Assembly: GCA_003541445.1 (NCBI GenBank)
Contig: DPMO01000290.1
Location: forward strand, 1 to 8,231
Length of the DNA stretch: 8,231 nucleotides
Origin: Clostridiales bacterium
GTDB taxonomy: Bacteria > Bacillota > Sulfobacillia > UBA995 > UBA9673
Reading direction: 5' to 3'
This document shows, in pieces, positions 1 to 5,167 of the stretch. The translations under genes and the position numbers were made by a program. The notes below the pieces were generated by a model. That model searched no databases and was not told the DNA's origin. It saw only the letters and a list, made by a program, of their open reading frames with translations. How positions within the stretch are numbered: position 1 is the stretch's first letter; every line of letters starts with the position of its first letter.

Positions 1-75
1 GCCGGCGTCAGGTTGAACCGCTGGTTAGCCGACACAAACCCAGCGGTGAGCAGCTGAAACCCTACTGGGTTAGGC
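1..75 (-). other. Candidate partial attC-like recombination site
   Basis: Read on the minus strand, this stretch begins with GCCTAAC (75 to 69), which fits the integron attC outer-core consensus RYYYAAC and overlaps the last codons of the zinc-ribbon gene. It is followed by a hairpin with 8-bp arms (17-24 and 40-47). An attC site would end with GTTRRRY 57-141 bp after the first core; that end is not seen here and would lie just past the window edge. Placing an attC at the 3' end of a small gene near an integron-type integrase fits a gene cassette. The core motif is degenerate and expected several times by chance in a window this size, so the call rests on position plus the hairpin. Confidence 0.35.
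17..47. repeat. Inverted repeat, 8-bp perfect arms
   Basis: ACCGCTGG (17-24) and CCAGCGGT (40-47) are perfect reverse complements around a 15-nt spacer. The pairing can be extended by TT (25-26) with AA (37-38) if C39 is left unpaired. An unpaired base in an otherwise paired stem is typical of the folded attC bottom strand, which is why it is linked to the candidate site above. It lies 3' of the zinc-ribbon gene, so a transcription-terminator role is an alternative, although no T-run follows. Confidence 0.5.
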
Positions 76-289
76 GTTGCTCGATGCGGTCAAGGCGCTG
101 AACGATCTCCGCAAGTTGGCTGGAGATGTCGTCAAGAGATGAGGGTAAGCAGGTTACCACCGTTCCACAGAAACCACAGTAGTAGAACGTAGTCTCGGGA
201 AGCGAGACATACGAGTCGCCCACCGCGACAGCCCCCACGGTCCCCTTGAAGTTCTCCTTCTTCCCGCAGGATGGGCATGCCATCTGCAT
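62..289 (-). CDS. Small zinc-ribbon protein with C-terminal coiled coil, unknown function
   Basis: This 75-residue protein is of unknown function. Two CxxC pairs (C5/C8 in CPSCG and C38/C41 in CGFCG) form a probable four-cysteine zinc ribbon. Residues about 52-75 show heptad-spaced leucines and isoleucines with charged residues between, a short amphipathic or coiled-coil helix suited to dimerisation. There is no signal peptide or membrane segment, so it is probably cytoplasmic. The ATG at 289 is preceded by a purine-rich GGGGGGAG at good spacing, which supports this start; Met3 is an alternative. The stop is TAG. It is on the same strand as the integrase, downstream of it, and lies between two sequences matching integron core sites, so it may be a gene cassette. 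I see no specific family beyond the zinc ribbon, and a nucleic-acid-binding or partner-docking role is only a guess. Confidence 0.72.
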   Translation of the reverse strand: MQMACPSCGKKENFKGTVGAVAVGDSYVSLPETTFYYCGFCGTVVTCLPSSLDDISSQLAEIVQRLDRIEQRLTQ

Positions 290-312
290 TGAATCTCCCC
301 CCTCGGCATCAT

Positions 313-347
313 GAACTGCTGGTCTTTGCCGGACGTCCGAGCAGTTC
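313..347. repeat. Inverted repeat with a palindromic loop, upstream of the zinc-ribbon gene
   Basis: GAACTGCT (313-320) and AGCAGTTC (340-347) are perfect 8-bp reverse complements. The spacer contains the 10-bp palindrome CGGACGTCCG (330-339). On the minus strand the structure lies about 24 bp upstream of the zinc-ribbon start codon and would be in its leader if transcription starts further upstream. It could be an operator, a leader hairpin or part of a recombination site. Confidence 0.5.
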
Positions 348-402
348 GGCTAACCAATGATTCGATTGGTCCCTCTAGGATGAGACCTACACTTGTTTGT
401 CC

Positions 403-409
403 GCCTAAC
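403..409 (-). other. Candidate integron core site (GTTAGGC on minus strand)
   Basis: On the minus strand this 7-mer reads GTTAGGC, an exact match to the R' core consensus GTTRRRY where integron integrases exchange strands between G and TT. It lies between the 3' end of the integrase gene and the small zinc-ribbon gene, and is the exact reverse complement of the second candidate core at 69-75 as read on that strand. If both are real, the cassette runs from about 408 leftwards past the window edge. The support is motif and position only. Confidence 0.33.
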
Positions 410-420
410 ACGCGGTAAAG

Positions 421-464
421 GGAATTCAGGCTGCGCGGCATGCCCTCCTACAAGCCCTAATTCC
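421..464. repeat. Imperfect inverted repeat, 12-bp arms
   Basis: The arms GGAATTCAGGCT (421-432) and AGCCCTAATTCC (453-464) pair with 10 of 12 positions matching the exact complement, around a 20-nt spacer. It is the first of three consecutive hairpins between the integrase stop codon and the candidate core site at 403-409. An imperfectly paired extended hairpin beside an integrase suggests an attachment or attC-like site, but no full set of core boxes is recognisable. Confidence 0.5.
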
Positions 465-488
465 AACCATCCATGCCTTATGATGGTT
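465..488. repeat. Perfect 7-bp inverted repeat
   Basis: AACCATC (465-471) and GATGGTT (482-488) pair perfectly around a 10-nt loop. It directly abuts the inverted repeat at 421-464 on one side and is one base from the next on the other. Being just past the integrase stop codon it could help terminate integrase transcription, but no T-run follows on the minus strand. Confidence 0.5.
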
Positions 489-489
489 T

Positions 490-509
490 CTTATGCGGAG
501 CCGCGTAAG
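490..509. repeat. 9-bp inverted repeat just 3' of the integrase gene
   Basis: CTTATGCGG (490-498) and CCGCGTAAG (501-509) pair with a single wobble or mismatch position; in a folded strand the inner GG/CC would open to give a 6-nt loop. It lies about 13 bp after the integrase stop codon on the minus strand. It is a candidate factor-independent terminator stem without a convincing T-tract, or part of a recombination-site array. Confidence 0.45.
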
Positions 510-521
510 ACTCCTCCCTCT

Positions 522-1391
522 CTAGAGACGGTCGATGGGACTATGAACCGCGGCCGGTCCGCGGTTCAGCACGTGAATATAGACCATCGTGGTCTTGACA
601 TCGCTGTGGCCGAGGAGCTCCTGAACCGTACGGATATCGTAGCCGGCCTGGAGCAAGTGGGTGGCGAAGGAATGGCGGAACGTATGGCATGTGACCCTCT
701 TCGCCAACCCTGCTCTGGCCACCGCTTCCCTGACGGCTCTCTGGACCAGAGACGGGTCAACGTGGTGCCGGCCTTGCTGCTTGGTCGCGGGGTTGATCCA
801 GCGGCCAGCCTGTGGGAACACCCACTGCCAGCGCCAATCGGACGAGGCGTTCGGATACTTCCGGCCCAGGGCGCCGGGCAACGGCACCCGGCCCCAGCCG
901 TCGGCAAGGTCCTGCCGGTGAACAGCTCTCACCTTCCTGACGACTATCTCGCTGCGGGCGAAGTCGAGGTCCTGAACCCTCAGACGGAGACACTCCATGA
1001 GCCTCAGTCCCGCCCCGTACATCAATGAGGCCATCAGCCACTTGTCGCCGGTCAGGTTCGCCAGCACAGCCTTCACTTCCTTACGGCTCATGACCACCGG
1101 CAGGCGTCGCCGTCTCCGCGCGCGGACGACCTCACCCAACTCGCCGACCTCCCGTCCGATGACGTTCCGATAGAGGAACAGCAACGCTGCCAGGGCCTGG
1201 TTCTGCGTGGATGCGCTCACCTTCTCCTTGACCGCAAGGTGCGTGAGGAAGGCGTTGATCTCCCGTTCCCCCATTTCCGCGGGGTGCCTGACGTCGTGAA
1301 AGAGGATGAACCGCTTGACCCACATACAGTAGGCCTGCTCGGTCCGAGGGCTGTAGTGGCGGGAGCGAAGGGCTTCCCTCAACTGGTCCAT
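522..1391 (-). CDS. intI: Integron-type tyrosine recombinase with an internal deletion
   Basis: This is a site-specific tyrosine recombinase of the integron-integrase family, which normally inserts and excises gene cassettes between attI and attC sites. The N-terminal SAM-like DNA-binding domain spans about residues 1-90 and the catalytic domain about 100-289. Visible catalytic residues are Arg130 (in [10 protein letters not shown]), His236 and Arg239 (CHTFRH), His262 (LLGHSD) and the nucleophile Tyr271 (TTMVYIHV). The RHH...QRAV segment (about 208-220) is the extra motif that separates IntI from XerC/D. At residues 152-154 the sequence jumps from the strand EIVVRK straight to [12 protein letters not shown]; family members carry about 25 residues here, including the GKGxKDR hairpin with the catalytic lysine. 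The frame is preserved, giving 289 residues against the usual 320-340. The protein is therefore probably inactive or altered. The first in-frame ATG is at 1391 with only a weak Shine-Dalgarno; the similar residues RPKL just before it suggest the ancestral start lay upstream and has decayed. Confidence 0.85.
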   Translation of the reverse strand: MDQLREALRSRHYSPRTEQAYCMWVKRFILFHDVRHPAEMGEREINAFLTHLAVKEKVSASTQNQALAALLFLYRNVIGREVGELGEVVRARRRRRLPVVMSRKEVKAVLANLTGDKWLMASLMYGAGLRLMECLRLRVQDLDFARSEIVVRKVRAVHRQDLADGWGRVPLPGALGRKYPNASSDWRWQWVFPQAGRWINPATKQQGRHHVDPSLVQRAVREAVARAGLAKRVTCHTFRHSFATHLLQAGYDIRTVQELLGHSDVKTTMVYIHVLNRGPAAVHSPIDRL

Positions 1392-1582
1392 CAGCTTCGG
1401 CCTGCACGCATGTGGCCGTCGCGAGGGGTCCCCCGCCTCCCGGCCGTTGGGGAGTCTGGGCGGTCGTCCTGACCGGTTGTCAGCACCCAAGGCACAATCC
1501 ACCCCCTGTGTAGGGACCATCGCATGTGTTGGAGGGCTTGGCCCCGCACGACGGGCTCTCGTCCGGGCGGAACAGCGCACCC

Positions 1583-1620
1583 CGATGCGCCTCAGAGTGG
1601 GCGATACGCCTGAGATTGGC
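1583..1620. repeat. Imperfect tandem repeat, two 19-bp units
   Basis: The units at 1583-1601 (CGATGCGCCTCAGAGTGGG) and 1602-1620 (CGATACGCCTGAGATTGGC) are directly adjacent and share 15 of 19 positions. A two-turn spacing would put both copies on nearly the same face of the helix, as expected for paired protein-binding sites. Candidate ligands are the integrase (attI sites contain direct repeats) or a regulator of the divergent genes; the sequence does not decide. Confidence 0.45.
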
Positions 1621-1705
1621 CGGCGGAAGCCTGACTCCTGCCATTTAATGGGAGGACACCGTTCACCTAGGAGGCGAGCCGACCTCTGGACCTGAGTCGC
1701 CTTTG

Positions 1706-1741
1706 GCAACTGTTGCGCCCGCCCAATCGAGAAGGTAAGAT
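1706..1741 (+). promoter_or_regulatory. Candidate vapBC promoter with overlapping inverted repeat
   Basis: A -35-like TTGCGC (1713-1718) and a -10-like TAAGAT (1736-1741) are separated by exactly 17 bp, fitting a sigma-70/sigma-A promoter with moderate matches (3/6 and 4/6). The inverted repeat GCAAC-T-GTTGC (1706-1716) overlaps the -35 element. VapB-VapC complexes typically repress their own promoter by binding short palindromes, so this is a candidate autoregulatory operator. The start codon lies 28 bp after the -10, leaving room for the strong ribosome binding site at 1752-1760. Confidence 0.45.
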
Positions 1742-1768
1742 AGTTGTACCGTAAGGAGGTAGGGCGCC

Positions 1769-2089
1769 ATGACCCGCATGAAGTGGATTATCAAGGTCAC
1801 CTCCAAGGGGCAGATCACTCTCCCCAAGCAAGTGCGAGACCTGATGATGGTCCGGGAGGGTGACTACCTGGAGGGCGTCATCAAGGACGATTCCTTTGTC
1901 CTCACCAGGAAGATGGATGTGAGTGACAGCGAACAGATGCGCTTCTACGCCAGACGCAGGCTGGTCGAACTCGGGTACGGTGACCCGTCTTCCCGTGAAG
2001 GCCTTGATCCCCGCCTTCTGAGAGAAGCTCTTGGTCCGTTGCCGGTGAACACCACTCAGCGGATTCGGGAGGGGCGCGAGAAGGAGTGA
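1769..2089 (+). CDS. vapB: AbrB/MazE-fold antitoxin (VapB-type)
   Basis: This is a 106-residue antitoxin that would bind and neutralise the PIN toxin encoded next to it and repress the shared promoter. Residues about 8-45 form a SpoVT/AbrB swapped-hairpin DNA-binding domain, recognised by [17 protein letters not shown] followed by a hydrophobic, glycine-containing segment ending in GDYLEG. The C-terminal half (about 50-106) is charged and probably the toxin-binding tail, ending REGREKE. The start at 1769 is well supported by TAAGGAGGT (1752-1760) with 8-nt spacing; Met4 is a weaker alternative. The stop TGA overlaps the GTG start of the toxin by 4 bp, the usual antitoxin-first, translationally coupled arrangement. 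The AbrB fold is clear; the VapB name follows from the PIN partner. Confidence 0.88.
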   Translation: MTRMKWIIKVTSKGQITLPKQVRDLMMVREGDYLEGVIKDDSFVLTRKMDVSDSEQMRFYARRRLVELGYGDPSSREGLDPRLLREALGPLPVNTTQRIREGREKE

Positions 2090-2529
2090 AGGTCTGCTTC
2101 CTTGACACCAGCGCCTTCATAAAGAGGTACCTGAACGAGACAGGTTCGGACGTCGTTGACAGCCTGTTTGAGGAAGAGGGCGAAAGATGCGTCTCGGGTC
2201 TTTGTCTCCTCGAGACACACTCGAACATCCAACGGCTCCACGCGGTCGACGGCCTCCTGACCGGCGAGCAGGTTCAAATGCTTCACGCCGCAGTAGCCTC
2301 GGACATCGAATCCGGGAGAGTGACGGTCGTCAACGCCACGGCCGCCGACATCGAAGAGGCGGTCCGAATGCTGACCCGGCAGTACCTCACGGCGGTGGAT
2401 GCACTCCAGGTAGCCACCGCGAAAGGACTCGGGTCGGAAGTGGTGTTCGTCTCGTCTGACGCGAAACTCAACCGGGTGGCCAGGGAGCAGGGACTCACGG
2501 TGCTGGACCCGACCCGGCGGTCTGGCTGA
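2086..2529 (+). CDS. vapC: PIN-domain ribonuclease toxin (VapC-type)
   Basis: This is a 147-residue PIN-domain protein, the probable toxin of a type II VapBC system: a Mg2+/Mn2+-dependent endoribonuclease, with tRNA or rRNA as the usual target in the family. The acidic metal-binding residues are all present: Asp7 (FLDTSAFIKRY), Glu43 (CLLETHSN), Asp105 (LTAVDALQVA) and Asp125 (VSSDAKLNRVA). The length is full for the family, so the toxin looks intact. It starts with GTG within the antitoxin stop (GTGA overlap), implying translational coupling; a purine-rich GGGAGGGG lies upstream inside vapB. The gene ends 2 bp before the convergent glycoside-hydrolase-like gene. The RNA target cannot be predicted from this sequence. 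Confidence 0.9.
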   Translation: MKVCFLDTSAFIKRYLNETGSDVVDSLFEEEGERCVSGLCLLETHSNIQRLHAVDGLLTGEQVQMLHAAVASDIESGRVTVVNATAADIEEAVRMLTRQYLTAVDALQVATAKGLGSEVVFVSSDAKLNRVAREQGLTVLDPTRRSG

Positions 2530-2547
2530 CCTCACGGACCGCCCGGG
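2513..2547. terminator. Hairpin at the convergent gene ends, possible bidirectional terminator
   Basis: CCCGGCGGTC (2513-2522) pairs with GACCGCC-C-GGG (2537-2547), giving a 10-bp stem with one bulged C (2544) and a 14-nt loop. The loop region contains the end of vapC and the stop codon of the convergent lipoprotein gene begins within it. Such a stem between convergent genes could terminate transcription from both sides, though there is no T-run on either strand. Confidence 0.4.
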
Positions 2548-3998
2548 GCCTTCAGGAGAACCACCCCGCTACGCGGCTCGAGGGTGATCGCCGTCAGGAG
2601 CTCCCCGTTGTTGAAGGCGGGATCGCTCTGCCCGGCGATCTTCCTGTACTGACCGCCCAGTTCGACCGTCACGGTCGCCCCCGACGGGTTGACCAGCACG
2701 ATGCCGTTCTCGAAATCCCGCCGCCAGACCTCACGGGAGGCCCTCCGGTCGCCCTCGGCCAGGAGCCGGCCAAGGGATTCCGTCGGGTCATCGACGTTAT
2801 AGGCCTCGGAGACGGGCCTCCCCAGGTACCCGCGGGCCTCGAGCGACTTGGCCGCCCGGCCGCTGTCGATGTCCACGGCGTACTCGTCGTACCACCAGGT
2901 CGAAAGGTAGGGGGCCGGGCCGGCGTTGGAGTTCGTGTAGCAGAAGTAGCCGTCGAACATCAGGACCGAGGCGAGGGCGAAGCGCATATGCTTGAAGTCG
3001 TCCTCGGCCCCGTTGGCCATGACCAGGGAAACCTTGGGCTCGACAGACGCGCGGTCCATGAGGTAGTGCCCCCGCATGACCACGAACCAGTCGCAGCCAT
3101 ATTCCTCCCCTTCAAGGAAGCCCTCGACCATCCGCCCGTTCAGGACTCCGCCGTAGCGGTCGTCGAACACCCACCCTCCGTTGCCGACCACGAGGGCCCC
3201 GGGTGGGAAGGCGGCCCGGGAGTTTCTGAGGAGCTCGGTCATCCCGGCCACCCAGAGTGCGTCGAGTTCGTCGTCGGATTCGGCCCGTCCGTCCCCGTCA
3301 AGGTCGATCGGCTGGTTCGGGTTGTCGAACCGGTGGTTCAGCCACGCTACAGTGTCACTGACCCAGTCGTAGAAGATGCCGTCGACGAGCCCGGCGGCCA
3401 GGACCCGTTCGGCGAGATACTCAGGCATGAAGGAAGCCACCGGTGTGGCAGGGTTGAGCATCAGCGTCCACCGGTCGCCGAGCCAGAAGAGCTTGTAGAG
3501 GTCTCCGGCCGTGTCACGCACGAACCACGATTCGTCGAGGGCCGCGATGAAGTCGCCGTTCACGGGAGCCGTGTTGCCCGGAATCACGTCGGCAGCGGAG
3601 AAGTAGGCCAAGAGCACCAGGCCTGGGTTGCGCGAGCGAAGCTTCCCCTGCGGGCCGAGCCACTTACGGCGGCTCTCCACGGTCTCTGCATCGACGATGA
3701 CGACATCCCACTAGGCGGCCTGCTCAAGCAGGGCGGTGTCCGGCGTATACGCCTGCAGCTGCAGGAAGAGCCGCGGGTAACCGTGACCAGCGATGCGCTC
3801 GTCCGCTGGCGGTGCCGGCGCGGCCCTGCAGGCGCTTACCAGAACGAACTCGAGAACCAGGAGGCCCGCGGCCGCGACCTTGCCGGCGCCCGAAAGCGCA
3901 AAGACCCGCCGAAGGTCCTGAGCCGGCACCGCGGGGGACGCTTGCTCGACTCTGAGAAACCCATCACGCGTACATCTCGCCATTCTAGAGCGGTTCAT
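2532..3998 (-). pseudogene. GHL15-like glycoside hydrolase lipoprotein, interrupted by in-frame TAG
   Basis: Two open segments in the same frame are separated by one TAG codon at 3711-3713. The first (3711-3998) encodes a hydrophobic stretch (about residues 42-56) ending in the lipobox VSAC with the lipidation Cys57, then a linker and YPRLFLQ. After the TAG the frame continues WDVVIVDAET and then the long segment (from GTG 3680). The latter resembles the putative TIM-barrel glycoside hydrolases called GHL15: LVLLAYFSAAD, LMLNP, DGIFYDWVSD, VVGNGG and MVEGF, with an EF-hand-like acidic loop DLDGDGRAESDD. A beta-rich tail follows (ENGIVLVNPSG). The intact protein would be about 488 residues, exported and anchored to the outer face of the membrane. 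Substrate unknown. Neither segment alone is a complete secreted enzyme, and no Shine-Dalgarno precedes GTG 3680, so it is probably a nonsense-inactivated gene; readthrough or a sequencing error are alternatives. Confidence 0.78.
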
Positions 3999-4068
3999 AG
4001 CGCCTCACCCTCATCGTACACGAACAGAGTCGTCACCGTTCTCGGTTCTCCCGCCCTCTTCTAGAGCG
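3983..4068. repeat. 10-bp direct repeat around the lipoprotein gene start
   Basis: TTCTAGAGCG occurs at 3983-3992, just inside the 5' end of the interrupted lipoprotein gene, and again at 4059-4068 upstream of it, 76 bp apart. The rest of the 200-bp gap from 3999 to 4198 shows no recognisable gene or strong promoter. The repeat may be coincidental. Confidence 0.3.
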
Positions 4069-4198
4069 CGACAGCGGCCGCATGACCGTCCAGACGGGCC
4101 AGCTGGCAGGCCAGGAGAAGCCCGACCACCTCGCCGTTTTGCGAGTCACCCTGCCCTTATGACGTCAACTCCCACATCCAAGGCTCGCCCGGCCCGGG

Positions 4199-5134
4199 CT
4201 AGCCCACGAGAAACTCGAGTCCGGCGATGAGGGTCCGGTCGAAGTCGTGCGGAAGCTCGTGCCCCAGGCCCGGCCGCACCTCCAGGTGCACGGCCATTCC
4301 TGCCGATTTCGCCGTCTCGTAGAAGCGTCTCGTCCGGTCGAAGTACTGGTCCTTTTCGCCCACGACCAGGTACAGGCGTATCCCCCGCGCGGAGGCATCG
4401 GCGACAGCCGCCCGCACCTTGGCCGAGTCGCCCGGCGCGTAGGCGACGCTCATGACCCCGCGCACCGGCAGCAGTCCGAATAGCGCCATCAACATCGCCT
4501 GGCCTCCACCCTGGGAGAAGCCCGCGATGACCACGCGGCTGAGGTCGACCGGGTAGTCGCGGACCATCGCCTCGTAGCAGGCCTGAATCTCCCGTGCGGC
4601 ACGGTCGTGGTCTCCCCAGCCGTAGCCGCCTGACGCGACGACCTGCGACGACTGAGGCACGGCGACCAGCCAGCCGTCGGCGGTCGCCCGGCGCCAGTGC
4701 TCCGCGAACCCCTCGGCCCGGCCGCCCGCCCCGTGCAGGGCTATCAGCAACGGCCACGGCGGGTCCTTCCTGGAGGAGAGCACAAGGAGCTCCGGTTTCG
4801 CGCCGGCCTCGGCCTCCGCCCGGCACTGCCGGCACACCGAGACCAGCGCCTCGAACTCGGCCTTTCCCTGCAGCGCCTCAAGGTCCGGGTCGCCGCGCAG
4901 GGACGCTTCCGCCCACCAATGACCTCGCTCGACGGCCTTCTTCAGGAAGCGGAGGGCTCCGTCGAGGTCACCGGCCCGCGCGGCGAGGCAGCCCTGCCAG
5001 TAAAGGGTCTCTCTCCACCGGTCGGGGAAGCGCACGGCCTCACGTTCGAGGAGTGCCAGCGCCTCGGCGTGCCGACCGGCCGCATGGAGCCGGAAGACCT
5101 CCTCTCGAAGATGCGCGAAACTGAGGTCGTCCAC
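4199..5134 (-). CDS. TPR-alpha/beta hydrolase fusion (phospholipase/carboxylesterase type)
   Basis: This is a predicted cytoplasmic 311-residue serine hydrolase with an N-terminal helical repeat region. Residues about 9-94 contain paired TPR-like helices (HAAGRHAEALALLEREAV, AARAGDLDGALRFLKKAVERG), normally a protein-interaction module. Residues about 118-311 form an alpha/beta hydrolase: oxyanion-hole HGAGG (134-138), nucleophile elbow GFSQGG with Ser207, probable acid Asp262 (GEKDQYFD) and His292 (GLGHELP). The pattern fits the YpfH/esterase D/PHB-depolymerase-like group; the substrate is unknown. The frame opens at GTG 5167 immediately after the trmO stop, but I chose GTG 5134 because AAGGGAGGTG (5141-5150 on the opposite strand) is an excellent ribosome binding site 7 nt upstream. 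It follows trmO by 33 bp on the same strand, so the two are likely co-transcribed. Stop TAG. Confidence 0.83.
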   Translation of the reverse strand: MDDLSFAHLREEVFRLHAAGRHAEALALLEREAVRFPDRWRETLYWQGCLAARAGDLDGALRFLKKAVERGHWWAEASLRGDPDLEALQGKAEFEALVSVCRQCRAEAEAGAKPELLVLSSRKDPPWPLLIALHGAGGRAEGFAEHWRRATADGWLVAVPQSSQVVASGGYGWGDHDRAAREIQACYEAMVRDYPVDLSRVVIAGFSQGGGQAMLMALFGLLPVRGVMSVAYAPGDSAKVRAAVADASARGIRLYLVVGEKDQYFDRTRRFYETAKSAGMAVHLEVRPGLGHELPHDFDRTLIAGLEFLVG

Positions 5135-5167
5135 GGCATGCACCTCCCTTCTCGTCCAAGACGGCAC

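Larger units (their letters stand above)
1392..1768. other. Divergent intergenic region between integrase and vapB
   Basis: These 377 bp separate the leftward integrase from the rightward toxin-antitoxin pair. Open frames cross it on both strands, including an extension of the integrase frame back to 1709, but they are low-complexity Arg/Pro-rich translations typical of GC-rich non-coding DNA. In a conventional integron attI would lie here; I found no GTTRRRY core in a convincing setting. It contains the imperfect tandem repeat at 1583-1620 and the vapB promoter at 1706-1741. Confidence 0.55.

Noticed and set aside
393..1028. Plus-strand open frame of 211 codons antisense to the integrase
   Set aside because: It overlaps the integrase catalytic region, shows no recognisable motif and has no Shine-Dalgarno; it is a shadow frame.
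1392..1709. N-terminal extension of the integrase frame to 1709
   Set aside because: The extra ~106 residues are Arg/Pro-rich, do not resemble integrases, and cover the intergenic region; homologous sequence begins only a few residues before the ATG at 1391.
1392..1768. Conventional attI site upstream of the integrase, with vapBC as first cassette
   Set aside because: No GTTRRRY core in a plausible context was found upstream of vapB. ACTCAAC at 2466-2472 fits RYYYAAC but lies inside vapC and has no matching GTTRRRY partner downstream.
3711..3713. Pyrrolysine insertion at the TAG codon
   Set aside because: TAG serves as the normal stop of the zinc-ribbon, integrase, TPR-hydrolase and fabK genes here, no pyl genes are visible, and this hydrolase group is not a known pyrrolysine protein family; a nonsense mutation is simpler.
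2988..4064. Plus-strand open frame of 358 codons antisense to the lipoprotein gene
   Set aside because: Its translation is low-complexity and rich in Val/Glu/Pro/His with no family features, whereas the minus strand carries a lipobox and glycoside-hydrolase motifs.
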